From: an uncultured Eubacteriales bacterium
Lineage (GTDB): Bacteria; Bacillota; Clostridia; Oscillospirales; Acutalibacteraceae
Direction: 5' to 3'
Assembly (NCBI GenBank): GCA_900313475.1
Contig: OMRJ01000001.1
Coordinates: 1 to 19,964, forward strand
Length of the DNA: 19,964 nucleotides
Of this stretch, positions 6,630-14,917 are shown one piece after another; position 1 is the stretch's first letter, and the number at the start of each line of letters is the position of its first letter. The translations under genes and the position numbers were made by a program. Under the pieces are notes generated by a model, which was not told the DNA's origin, did not search any database, and worked only from the letters and a program-made list of their open reading frames with translations.

Positions 6630-8448
6630 ATTTGTTTCTGAACTGCTGCTTCATGCGCTGCTCCTTTGAGAGGATCTTTTTGCGCAGACGCAGCGACCGC
6701 GGGGTGACTTCAAGCAGCTCGTCATCGGAGAGGAACTCCATGCACTGCTCAAGGCTCAAGACGGAGTGGGGAACAAGACGCAGCGCTTCGTCCGAGCCGG
6801 CGGCGCGGGTGTTCGTCATCTGCTTTTTCTTGCAGACGTTGCACACAATGTCCTCTGCCTTTGAGCATTCGCCTACTATCATTCCCTCGTAGACCTGAAC
6901 GCCGGGACCGATGAAAAGTCTGCCGCGCTCCTGCGTGTTGAAAAGTCCGTAGCCTGTGCTTTCGCCCGTTTCGTGGGCGATTATGGAGCCGTGCTCACGC
7001 ACCTGCATGTCGCCCTTATACGGCTCATAGCCCGCGAAAAGGTTGTTCATTATGCCGTAGCCGTTCGTGTCCGTGAGAAATTCCGAGCGGTAGCCGATAA
7101 GTCCTCTGGCGGGGATCTTAAATTCGAGATGCGTGGTGCCGCCGTCACGCGTGCCCATGTTTTCAAGCTCACCCTTGCGCGAGCCTATCTTTTCCATGAC
7201 CGCGCCGACGTAATCGGTGGGTACCTCGACGATAAGCAGCTCCATAGGCTCGTTGAGCACGCCGTCTATTGTTTTGTAGATGACCTTGGCGCTCGATACC
7301 TGGAATTCATATCCCTGGCGGCGCATTGTTTCTATGAGAATCGAGAGGTGCAGCTCGCCTCTGCCCGATACCTTGAATGCGTCGGTCGTCTCTGTCTCCT
7401 CGACCTTCATGCTGACGTTCGTTTCGACCTCTTTGAAAAGGCGTTCGCGCAGCTTGCGGGAGGTCACGAATTTGCCCTCTCTGCCCGCGAAGGGCGAGTC
7501 GTTGACAAGGAAAGTCATTGAAAGGGTCGGTTCGTCTATCTTTACGAACGGAAGCGGCTCAACGTGCTCGGGATCGCATATAGTCTCACCTATGTTAAGT
7601 CCCTCTATGCCCGAAACGGCGACAATGTCGCCGAACTTTGCATGCGTTGTTTCGGTTCTGCCGAGTCCCGTGAACTGATAAAGGCGCGATACCTTTGTTT
7701 TCTGTCTCTCGCCGTCCTGCTTGCAGAGGATAACCTGCTGACCGTCGTGAATCTCTCCGCGTTCAATGCGTCCGACGCCTATTCTGCCGACATAATCGTC
7801 ATAGTCAAGGCTTGAAAAAAGAAGCTGCAGCGGACCGTCCGCGTCGCCTGAGGGAGCGGGGATGTATTCGAGAATCGCATCAAGAAGGGGACGCATGTCG
7901 CCGCTTCTTGCGTTTTTATCAAGGGAGGCGTAGCCGTCGCGCGCCGAAGCGAACACAACCGGAAAATCTATCTGGTCGTCGTCCGCGCCCAGCTCTATGA
8001 ACAGGTCGAGCACCTCGTCGATGACTTCGTCGGGACGCGCCCCGGGACGGTCTATCTTGTTTATAACTACAAGCGGACGCTTTTTGAGAGCAAGCGCCTT
8101 CGAAAGGACGAAGCGCGTCTGCGGCATGCAGCCTTCAAATGCGTCGACGAGAAGCAGAACGCCGTCTACCATCGTCATTATACGCTCCACCTCGCCGCCG
8201 AAATCGGCATGACCGGGAGTGTCCACTATATTTATCTTAACGCCCTTGTAGTTTACCGATGTGTTTTTTGAGAGGATGGTTATTCCGCGCTCTCTTTCAA
8301 GGTCGTTTGAGTCCATGACTCTGTCCGCGACCACCTCGTTGTCTCTGAATGTTCCGCTCTGCTTCAAGAGCTTGTCAACGAGCGTTGTCTTTCCGTGGTC
8401 GACGTGTGCTATTATGGCAATATTTCTTATGTCTTCACGCGTGCTCAA
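6628..8448 (-). CDS. typA: Translational GTPase TypA/BipA
   Basis: A ribosome-binding GTPase of the EF-G/LepA class, involved in ribosome assembly and stress or low-temperature growth. G motifs near the N-terminus are AHVDHGKTT (G1), RGITI (G2), DTPGHADFGGEV (G3) and NKIDRPGAR (G4). These are followed by domain II (GRIGVGRIERGEI), the EF-G-like domains (GRGELHLSILIETMRR) and the BipA-specific C-terminus (IPARGLIGYRSEFLTDTNGYG, GECSKAEDIVCN). The TTG at 8448 is the chosen start: GAAGG lies about 7 nt upstream and it gives MSTREDIRNIAIIAHVDHGK and 606 residues, the usual length. A longer frame opening at 8511 would start inside the -35 box of the gene's own promoter, so it is rejected. Confidence 0.97.
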   Translation of the reverse strand: MSTREDIRNIAIIAHVDHGKTTLVDKLLKQSGTFRDNEVVADRVMDSNDLERERGITILSKNTSVNYKGVKINIVDTPGHADFGGEVERIMTMVDGVLLLVDAFEGCMPQTRFVLSKALALKKRPLVVINKIDRPGARPDEVIDEVLDLFIELGADDDQIDFPVVFASARDGYASLDKNARSGDMRPLLDAILEYIPAPSGDADGPLQLLFSSLDYDDYVGRIGVGRIERGEIHDGQQVILCKQDGERQKTKVSRLYQFTGLGRTETTHAKFGDIVAVSGIEGLNIGETICDPEHVEPLPFVKIDEPTLSMTFLVNDSPFAGREGKFVTSRKLRERLFKEVETNVSMKVEETETTDAFKVSGRGELHLSILIETMRRQGYEFQVSSAKVIYKTIDGVLNEPMELLIVEVPTDYVGAVMEKIGSRKGELENMGTRDGGTTHLEFKIPARGLIGYRSEFLTDTNGYGIMNNLFAGYEPYKGDMQVREHGSIIAHETGESTGYGLFNTQERGRLFIGPGVQVYEGMIVGECSKAEDIVCNVCKKKQMTNTRAAGSDEALRLVPHSVLSLEQCMEFLSDDELLEVTPRSLRLRKKILSKEQRMKQQFRNK

Positions 8449-8482
8449 AATTTCACCTTCAATATCATTTGTACATCTGCTT

Positions 8483-8511
8483 ATAATAACAAAAAAAGAC
8501 GAAAAAATCAA
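8483..8511 (-). promoter_or_regulatory. Sigma-A promoter of typA
   Basis: TTGATT (8511-8506), 17-bp T-rich spacer, TATTAT (8488-8483) on the minus strand. The start would be near 8476, about 28 nt before the TTG start codon. It lies close to the divergent promoter of the PHP-domain gene (8534-8562). Confidence 0.7.
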
Positions 8512-8533
8512 TAGGAATAATTTGCGTTTTTCG

Positions 8534-8562
8534 TTGTTTTTGCATCTGTTTTATGGTACAAT
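8534..8562 (+). promoter_or_regulatory. Promoter of the PHP-domain gene
   Basis: TTGTTT (8534-8539), 17-bp spacer, TACAAT (8557-8562) with an upstream TG (TGGTACAAT, extended -10). An in-frame ATG at 8553 lies inside this promoter, which supports the start at 8637. Confidence 0.6.
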
Positions 8563-8601
8563 ATAGCGGAACACGTTTTACACGCGTTTTTTCAACAAAA
8601 A

Positions 8602-8620
8602 AAACGGGCATATCCCGTTT
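8602..8620 (+). promoter_or_regulatory. Leader hairpin just before the ribosome site
   Basis: AAACGGG (8602-8608), loop CATAT, CCCGTTT (8614-8620): a perfect 7-bp stem ending immediately before the CGGGGAGAG ribosome site of the PHP gene. It could stabilise the leader or affect initiation; no known riboswitch is recognised. Confidence 0.4.
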
Positions 8621-8636
8621 CGGGGAGAGAAAAATT

Positions 8637-10061
8637 ATGGCATTCAGAGGATTTAAGAGAAGAAGCGAATTATGGACATACGATGTTTATCCGAAGGTAT
8701 TTGAAGCGGGAAAGCGGGTTTGCGTGCATATCAATGCTGCCGGCGGCAGAAATATTTTTGATGCGGACGTAAAATACACCGCCGTTATCAAATGGTATCA
8801 CGGCGGACGCATTAACGAGAATCCGCCTACCGCCGTGCATATCGAGCTTGACATAACGCCCGACGCAAACGGCGGTTTTACGGTCGATACCGTTTTTCCT
8901 CACGAGGGCGAATACAGCATAGGAGTTGTGAACAGTGCCGACGGGCGAAAGAGGAGCATTGTTACCTTTGCCGTCTACGCGCTCGAAAAGGATCTTATCG
9001 GCATGTACCCGTTTATCGGTGATATGCACATGCACACCTGCTGCTCCGACGGCAGACAGACACCCGAAAAGGTTGCCGCGTCCTATCGCGGTCACGGCTA
9101 CGACTTTCTGGCGATAACCGATCACCGCCGGTATTATCCGTCGCTGCGTGCGATCGAGAGCTTTAAGAATATTCCGACGGACTATGCCCTCATTCCCGGA
9201 GAGGAGGTCCATCTGCCCGACATAAACGGATTTACCGTTTCTCCGCACACGATAAATTTCGGCGGTGAATACAGCGTTAACGGACTTATCGAAGGCTCAT
9301 GCAACGAGGAGCCGGGCAAGGAAAAAAAGTACCGTTCGATCCGTGAGGACTGTCCCGACGTTATGACGCGCGCGGAGTTTGCCGCGAAAATGACGGCGCT
9401 TGCCGAAAAAGAGAAGGCAAACTGCCCCGCCGACGTTGACCCGCGAAATGCCGCGGTGCTTCGCTGGCTCTATAATGAGATAAGAAACGCGGGCGGTCTT
9501 GCGGTTTTTCCGCATCCGACATGGATCGCGAGCGACACGTTCCACGATGCGGACGCAATTAACGACTGGCTTGTCGAAAACAGAATTTTTGACGCCTTTG
9601 AGGTTCTCGGCGGCGAAAACTACTTTGAACAGAACGGCTACCAGACCGTGAGATATTATGAGGACATGGCGCGCGGATACCGTTATCCCGTTGTCGGCAG
9701 CACCGACAGTCACAACTGCACCCCCGAAAACCGCAACGGCTTTATCTGCTCCACAATTGTTTTTTCTCCCGAAAACGAGAGAAAGGCACTCATAAATTCC
9801 GTAAAAGAGTTCAGAAGCGTGGCTGTTGACACGATAAGCGAGGAGTTTCGCGTTGTCGGCGAGATGAGATACGTCCGCTATGCGTGCTTCCTTCTCAAAA
9901 ACTGGTTTCCGCTTCACAACGACGCATGCTTTGAGGAGGGACGGCTTATGAATCTCGTCTTTTTCGGCACGGAGAGCGAAAAAGAAAACGCCCTCGCAAC
10001 ACTCAACGCGATGAGCGGACGAATGAAAGCGATGAGAGAAAAATACTTCGCATTTAAATAA
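8637..10061 (+). CDS. PHP-domain metal-dependent phosphoesterase with N-terminal beta domain
   Basis: A protein of 474 residues. Residues ~15-118 look like a beta-sandwich module (CVHINAAG, VKYTAVIKWYHGG, GFTVDTVFPHEGEYSIGVV). Residues ~127-360 are a PHP (polymerase and histidinol phosphatase) fold with its metal ligands visible: H131 and H133 (DMHMHTCCSDG, D138), TDH (161-163), PGEEVHL (188-193), VFPHPTW (H293) and GSTDSHN (D357, H359). PHP enzymes hydrolyse phosphomono- or diesters with two or three metals. There is no signal peptide. The start at 8637 has GGGGAGAG about 7 nt upstream. The substrate is unknown; the N-terminal module suggests a carbohydrate- or protein-binding partner domain, which is inference. 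Confidence 0.85.
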   Translation: MAFRGFKRRSELWTYDVYPKVFEAGKRVCVHINAAGGRNIFDADVKYTAVIKWYHGGRINENPPTAVHIELDITPDANGGFTVDTVFPHEGEYSIGVVNSADGRKRSIVTFAVYALEKDLIGMYPFIGDMHMHTCCSDGRQTPEKVAASYRGHGYDFLAITDHRRYYPSLRAIESFKNIPTDYALIPGEEVHLPDINGFTVSPHTINFGGEYSVNGLIEGSCNEEPGKEKKYRSIREDCPDVMTRAEFAAKMTALAEKEKANCPADVDPRNAAVLRWLYNEIRNAGGLAVFPHPTWIASDTFHDADAINDWLVENRIFDAFEVLGGENYFEQNGYQTVRYYEDMARGYRYPVVGSTDSHNCTPENRNGFICSTIVFSPENERKALINSVKEFRSVAVDTISEEFRVVGEMRYVRYACFLLKNWFPLHNDACFEEGRLMNLVFFGTESEKENALATLNAMSGRMKAMREKYFAFK

Positions 10062-10348
10062 AAACGGAATGATTTGGAACCGGAAACTATTGACGCCGCC
10101 GTCTTTTTTGTAAATCGCGCGGAGATTTTTCCGCCGGCAGGGAACGCGCACCGGGTGTTCCGCGATGAAAAACGTTTGCAAAAGCCGTTCGGTTTGCCGG
10201 CGGGTAAACATGACGGTACCGAATTTTTATAAAATCTGCTCCGCAGGAGTTCTTTTTCCCGTGAAACGAGCTTTGCGGGTCTTTATCCGGAACTCTTTCG
10301 GATATTACCGCGCGGCAGTTTGTTGCCGTGTTCCCCTCGGAGGTCAAT
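10062..10348 (+). promoter_or_regulatory. 287-bp gap: probable promoter and structured leader of the VTT-galK-mutS2 operon
   Basis: TAAACA (10205-10210), 17-bp spacer, TATAAA (10228-10233) is a plausible promoter. The ~110-nt leader that follows has small stems (ATCCG...CGGAT, CGGCA...TGCCG). Near the left end GACGCCGCCGTC followed by six T (about 10090-10107) is a weak terminator candidate for the PHP gene. The frame of the PHP gene stays open for 56 codons past its stop, to TAA at 10230. No convincing gene is seen. Confidence 0.4.
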
Positions 10349-11110
10349 TTGGCAGAGAGATTCAATCGGGATCGCGCTATCCCGAAATTTTTGAAAGCAA
10401 TGGGAATAATCAGCTTCATCGGTGCCGCCGTGCTTGCGGTGCTGTTTAACGTCATGCGCGTGAGTACCGTTCAGGCGAAATACGAAGAATATCTCATTTT
10501 TCTCCGTGATTTTGAGGCGTCGGTCGCTGCGCTCGAAAACAAGTGGCTGATAATAATTGTTATTTTTCTGCTGTATATCCTGCGCAGTCTGTCCGCCGTT
10601 ATCCCGTATGCGGTGATATACATTACAAGCGCTATGGTGTTTCCGCCGAGGCAGTCTTTTCTGATAAATCTTATCGGCATGGCGTTTACGGCGGCGTTCA
10701 GATACTATACCGGCATTCAGATGGGCGAGGGATATCTCAACAAGGTGCTGAAAAAGAATCCTATTATAAGCCGCATTTTCGAGGTGGACGGGCGCGGAAA
10801 TCCCATAGTGCTGTTCGCGCTGCGCGTTGTACCGCTGTTTCCGTATAACACCGTGAGCCAGCTCTACGGCACCTTTGAATATCCGTTTGTGAAATACATG
10901 ATAATATCCGTCGTGTCGCTTTTCCCTCGGATTATCTCATATTCGTTCATAGGCAACAATGTCTATGATCCGCTTTCAACGGCGTTCTATCTGCCGCTGA
11001 TACTTCTGCTCATTATAACGGGCATGTCGTTCTTCTTTTTGCGGACGGTCATGCTTGTGACGTACAAATACACACATAAACCCGGAAAGGAAAAACAAAC
11101 AGATGAGTGA
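10349..11110 (+). CDS. TVP38/TMEM64 (VTT) family integral membrane protein
   Basis: A polytopic inner-membrane protein of 253 residues in the VTT/DedA-like superfamily, whose members are implicated in lipid scrambling or transport and envelope homeostasis. Hydrophobic segments are clear: IISFIGAAVLAVLF, WLIIIVIFLLYILRSL, the long segment around SFLINLIGMAFTAAF, and FYLPLILLLIITGMSFFFL. The conserved VTT core is RVVPLFPYNTVSQLYGTF followed by a re-entrant-like helix. The TTG at 10349 is chosen because GGAGG lies 5 nt before it. A GTG at 10328 in the same frame has no ribosome site. Its stop overlaps the galK start by 8 nt, so they are co-translated. The connection between a membrane protein, galactokinase and MutS2 is not obvious. 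Confidence 0.85.
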   Translation: MAERFNRDRAIPKFLKAMGIISFIGAAVLAVLFNVMRVSTVQAKYEEYLIFLRDFEASVAALENKWLIIIVIFLLYILRSLSAVIPYAVIYITSAMVFPPRQSFLINLIGMAFTAAFRYYTGIQMGEGYLNKVLKKNPIISRIFEVDGRGNPIVLFALRVVPLFPYNTVSQLYGTFEYPFVKYMIISVVSLFPRIISYSFIGNNVYDPLSTAFYLPLILLLIITGMSFFFLRTVMLVTYKYTHKPGKEKQTDE

Positions 11111-12380
11111 CATAAAAGAAACAAAAAAAATGATAACGGACGGGGCGTTTGATTCCGCGCTTGTCCGCGTTTACGGCGAAAAAGAGCTTGATGTTCAGCG
11201 CGCGCGTTATGCGGAGCTTTGCACGCTCTTTGAAGAAAAAACAGGCGATGCCGACGGCATTCGCTTCTTCTCCGCACCCGGCAGAACGGAGGTATGCGGC
11301 AATCATACCGACCATAACCACGGGCGCGTCCTTGCTGCGGCTATAAACCTTGATGCGGTGGCATGCGCCGCAAAAACCGACGGAAATTACATAAGAGTTT
11401 TTTCAAAGGGTTATCCCGGCGATGTCGTCGATATAAACGTACTTACCCCGCAGGCTGACGAGAAAGACAGATCCGCTTCGCTCGTGAGGGGCGTTGCGGC
11501 GCGGTTCGTACAGCTCGGATATAAGATCGGCGGTTTTGACGCCGTCACGGTGAATAATGTCCTCAAAGGCTCCGGAATGTCGTCGTCCGCTTCGTTTGAG
11601 GTGCTTGTCGGCACTGTTCTCAATTATCTTTATAACGACGGCAGTATCTCCGCCGTTGAGATAGCGCAGATCGCGCAGTACGCCGAAAATGTGTTTTTCG
11701 GCAAGCCGTGCGGGCTTATGGATCAGATGGCTTGCTCGGTGGGCAGCTTTGTCGAGATCGACTTTGCCGATCCGTTAAAGCCCGTTATCACACCCGTTGA
11801 TTTTGATTTTGCGTCGTGCGGACATGCTCTGTGCATCGTCGACACCCGCGCCGACCATGCCGACCTCACCGACGAATACGCCGCTATCCGCAGCGAGATG
11901 GAGGCTGTCGCGGGCTTTTTCGGAAAAAAGTGCCTGCGCGACACGCCCGAACAGGAGGTTCTCGACAATCTCGGCGCACTCCGCGAAAAGCTCGGAGAGC
12001 GTCCCGTTCTGCGTGCGATTCATTTCTATGAAGATGACAGACGCGTTGAAAAAGAAGCTGCCGCACTTAAAAAAGGCGATTTTGAGACATTTAAATCGCT
12101 CGTTATTGATTCCGGAAATTCGTCATACATGTATAATCAGAACGTGTTTTCGGTCAAATCCTCCGCGCAGCCCGTGTCGCTTGCCCTTGCGGTGAGTCAC
12201 AGGCTTTTGGAGGGTAGGGGCGCATGGCGCGTCCACGGCGGCGGTTTCGCGGGCACGATTCAGGCGTTTGTCCCCGATGAGCTGCTTGAAAAGTATAAAA
12301 CCGTAATGGAGGGGATCTTCGGTGCCGGCGCGTGCTACGTGCTGTCTGTCCGTCCCTTCGGAGGTACCGAAGTCCGATAA
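11103..12380 (+). CDS. galK: Galactokinase (GHMP kinase)
   Basis: Phosphorylates galactose at C1 with ATP, the first step of the Leloir pathway; cytoplasmic. The 425-residue product has all three GHMP motifs. The N-terminal galactokinase signature is FFSAPGRTEVCGNHTDHNHG (residues ~55-74, R61), the ATP loop is LKGSGMSSSASFEVLVG (~154-170), and GGGFAGTIQAFV is near the C-terminus. The catalytic aspartate is D207 in PCGLMDQMA. The signature differs from the enterobacterial GEHTDYN, as usual in Clostridia. The start overlaps the VTT gene by 8 nt, with AAAGGA about 11 nt upstream. No galT, galE or transporter is nearby, so the pathway is scattered or the enzyme serves glycan salvage. A paralogous sugar kinase cannot be fully excluded. 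Confidence 0.88.
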   Translation: MSDIKETKKMITDGAFDSALVRVYGEKELDVQRARYAELCTLFEEKTGDADGIRFFSAPGRTEVCGNHTDHNHGRVLAAAINLDAVACAAKTDGNYIRVFSKGYPGDVVDINVLTPQADEKDRSASLVRGVAARFVQLGYKIGGFDAVTVNNVLKGSGMSSSASFEVLVGTVLNYLYNDGSISAVEIAQIAQYAENVFFGKPCGLMDQMACSVGSFVEIDFADPLKPVITPVDFDFASCGHALCIVDTRADHADLTDEYAAIRSEMEAVAGFFGKKCLRDTPEQEVLDNLGALREKLGERPVLRAIHFYEDDRRVEKEAAALKKGDFETFKSLVIDSGNSSYMYNQNVFSVKSSAQPVSLALAVSHRLLEGRGAWRVHGGGFAGTIQAFVPDELLEKYKTVMEGIFGAGACYVLSVRPFGGTEVR

Positions 12381-12386
12381 GGAAGA

Positions 12387-14777
12387 ATGAATAAACATCA
12401 TAAAGCGTTAGAATTAAACAAAATATTAGAATCATTGGCTGAACTCACCTCATGTGCCGACAGCCGCGAAAATGCGCTCTCAATTATTCCCGCAACGGAG
12501 CTGTACGACGCGCAGACGCTCATAAATCAGACCGATGCCGCTTATGTGCTGCTTGCGAAATTCGGCAGCCCGTCATTCGGCGCTCTCAAAAATGTCAATT
12601 CCTCGCTTGCGCGTGCGTCCGCGGGCGGAACGCTTACAATGCGTGAGCTGCTCGATGTGGGAGAGGTGCTGCGCGTTATCCGTTCTCTCTCGGAGTGGCG
12701 CTTTTCGCAGCCGGGCGCGCAGAGCGTGCTCGACGTATATTTTGCGTCGCTCATGCCCAATAAGACGCTTGAAAACAGAATTTTTACTTCTGTTATGAGC
12801 GAGGAGGAGATGGCGGACACCGCGTCGCCCGAGCTTGCGTCGATAAGGCGAAAAATAAAGAGCCGCGCACAGGCTATCAGAGAAAAGCTCGAAAGCATGG
12901 TGCGCTCGACTCATTATCAGAAGTTTTTGCAGGACGCAATCATAACGCAGCGAAACGGAAGATTTGTCGTCCCGGTCAAGAACGAATACCGCGGCGAGGT
13001 GCAGGGACTGGTGCACGACACCTCCGGCTCGGGCGCTACAGTTTTTGTGGAGCCGCTTGCCGTAGTCGAAGCCAACAACGACATACGCGTTTTGCAGGGC
13101 AAGGAAAAAGAGGAAATCGAACGTATTCTCGCCGAGCTTTCGGCAGAGGTCGGCGAATATGCCGAAACGGTGAAAAACAACTACGAATGCCTTGCGGAGC
13201 TTGACCTTATTTTTGCGAAAGCACAGCTTGCCTATAAAATGAAAGCGAGCGTGCCGATACTCAACACACAGGGCATAACGGTGCTGAACCGTGCGCGTCA
13301 CCCTCTGCTTGACCCGAAAAAGGTCGTCCCGACCGACATTTCGCTCGGTGTGGATTTTGACACGCTTGTCATAACCGGCCCGAATACGGGCGGCAAGACC
13401 GTCTCGATAAAAACGCTCGGTTTGATTTCTCTTATGGCTGCCTGCGGACTGCTTATTCCCGCTGCGGACGAGAGCCGGGTGTGCATATATAAAGATGTGT
13501 TTGCAGACATCGGCGACGAGCAGAGTATAGAGCAGTCGCTCTCGACGTTCTCGTCGCACATGGTGAATATCGTAGATATTCTGTCGCGCTGCGGTGAGCG
13601 TTCGCTTGTGCTTATAGACGAGCTGGGCGCGGGCACCGATCCGGTTGAGGGCGCCGCGCTTGCGACCGCGATACTCGAACGCCTGTTTATAAGTGGCGCG
13701 AAGACCGCTGCCACGACCCATTATGCGGAGCTGAAAAGCTATGCGCTGCAAACTCCGCGTGTTGAAAACGCATGCTGCGAATTTGACGTCAAAACGCTGC
13801 GTCCGACCTACCGTCTGCTGATAGGCGTGCCCGGACGTTCAAACGCGTTCGCGATAAGCGAGAGGCTCGGAATGGATAAGGAGCTTATCGAGCGCGCGAA
13901 AGAGCTTGTCTCCTCCGAAAGCACGCGCTTTGAGGATGTTGTCGATAAGCTTGAAAGCACCCGTCTCTCAATGGAGGAGGAGCAGCGCGGACTTGAAAAC
14001 GAGCGGCGCGAGCTTGCCGAAAAGCTTGCTCTTGCCGATAAAAAGCTGAAGGATGCCGATACCGTTATGGAGCGCGAGCTTGACAAGGCGCGCGGCGAAG
14101 CCATGCGCATGTCGGAAAATGCGAAGCGTCAGGCGGGCGCACTCATGCTTGAAGTCGAAAAGCTTCGTAAGGAGATGCGTGACGCAAAGGATCCCGCCGA
14201 GATGGCGCGCAGGGCGAAAAACGCCATGAAAAAAGAGCTTAGCGAGCTTGACCGCGCGATAAATCCCGTTACCTCGTCCGTTTATGATGACGATGACTAC
14301 ACGCTTCCGCGTCCGCTTAAGGTCGGCGACACGGTGTTCATTACCGAGATAGGCAAGGAGGGAACCGTGGACTCGCTTCCCGACAAAAAGGGAACCGTAG
14401 GCGTCAGCGCAGGCATCATGCGCATGCGCGTTGATATCAAAAAGCTTCGCCTTGTCGAAAAGAAAAAGACGCAGAAGCCCGCGGCAACGCTCTCACGCGC
14501 AAAGGGCAGTGTCGAAAGCTCTCTTACCGCATCGGCGGAGAACCGCTGCGATCTTCGCGGTATGACCGTTGACGAAGCGCTGTTCACGCTCGATTCTTTC
14601 ATCGATCAAATGCTGCTGCGCAACATAAGCGAGTTTACCGTCATTCACGGCAAGGGCACCGGCGCACTGCGCAGCGCGGTGCAGAAGCATCTTAAAAACT
14701 GCAAATTCGTCAAAACCTTCCGTCTCGGCGTCTACGGCGAGGGCGAAAACGGCGTCACGATCGTAACGCTGAAATAA
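12387..14777 (+). CDS. mutS2: MutS2 family protein (RqcU-like endonuclease MutS2)
   Basis: A 796-residue ATPase of the MutS2 family, reported to suppress homologous recombination in some bacteria and to split collided ribosomes (RqcU/MutS2) in Bacillus. The N-terminal lever/core region is followed by the ABC-type ATPase: Walker A GPNTGGKT (331-338), EQSLSTFSSHM, and Walker B LVLIDELGAGTDP (407-419). A long charged coiled coil spans ~510-630, a KOW/SH3-like module ~645-690, and the C-terminal Smr nuclease domain from ~720 (CDLRGMTVDEAL, TVIHGKGTGALR). The mismatch-recognition domain of MutS is absent, as expected. It begins 6 nt after galK, with AAGGAAG unusually close (about 1-3 nt) to the ATG. 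It ends before a strong terminator. Confidence 0.96.
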   Translation: MNKHHKALELNKILESLAELTSCADSRENALSIIPATELYDAQTLINQTDAAYVLLAKFGSPSFGALKNVNSSLARASAGGTLTMRELLDVGEVLRVIRSLSEWRFSQPGAQSVLDVYFASLMPNKTLENRIFTSVMSEEEMADTASPELASIRRKIKSRAQAIREKLESMVRSTHYQKFLQDAIITQRNGRFVVPVKNEYRGEVQGLVHDTSGSGATVFVEPLAVVEANNDIRVLQGKEKEEIERILAELSAEVGEYAETVKNNYECLAELDLIFAKAQLAYKMKASVPILNTQGITVLNRARHPLLDPKKVVPTDISLGVDFDTLVITGPNTGGKTVSIKTLGLISLMAACGLLIPAADESRVCIYKDVFADIGDEQSIEQSLSTFSSHMVNIVDILSRCGERSLVLIDELGAGTDPVEGAALATAILERLFISGAKTAATTHYAELKSYALQTPRVENACCEFDVKTLRPTYRLLIGVPGRSNAFAISERLGMDKELIERAKELVSSESTRFEDVVDKLESTRLSMEEEQRGLENERRELAEKLALADKKLKDADTVMERELDKARGEAMRMSENAKRQAGALMLEVEKLRKEMRDAKDPAEMARRAKNAMKKELSELDRAINPVTSSVYDDDDYTLPRPLKVGDTVFITEIGKEGTVDSLPDKKGTVGVSAGIMRMRVDIKKLRLVEKKKTQKPAATLSRAKGSVESSLTASAENRCDLRGMTVDEALFTLDSFIDQMLLRNISEFTVIHGKGTGALRSAVQKHLKNCKFVKTFRLGVYGEGENGVTIVTLK

Positions 14778-14843
14778 CAAAGCTATGCTTTTGCGCGGAC
14801 ATTATTCGGTTTGTCCGTTCCACATCTTTTTTTCCTATCCCCT

Positions 14844-14890
14844 AAAAAAGGTGCTGTAAAAAAACCCGGTTTTTTTACAGCACCTTTTTT
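14844..14890. terminator. Bidirectional intrinsic terminator between mutS2 and the secreted hydrolase
   Basis: A perfect 22-bp stem (14844-14865 with 14869-14890) and a 3-nt loop. GGTGCTGT/ACAGCACC forms the core, flanked by A-runs on the left and T-runs on the right. Both strands therefore have a hairpin ending in a U-tract, serving mutS2 (plus) and the hydrolase (minus). Confidence 0.95.
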
Positions 14891-14917
14891 GAATGTCAAA
14901 TATTTTTTGAATGACAA

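Noticed and set aside
8449..8511. N-terminal extension of TypA from a start at 8511
   Set aside because: That codon is inside the -35 box of the predicted promoter, and the added 21 residues are not typical of the family.
9297..10211. 304-codon minus-strand open frame
   Set aside because: Antisense to the PHP gene; starts in the intergenic gap without promoter or ribosome site.
10165..10449. 94-codon plus-strand frame before the VTT gene
   Set aside because: Overlaps the VTT coding region in another frame; Cys/Arg-rich and without a ribosome site.
12573..13751. 392-codon minus-strand open frame
   Set aside because: Antisense shadow of mutS2; Arg/His-rich translation typical of reverse-frame bias, no family motif.
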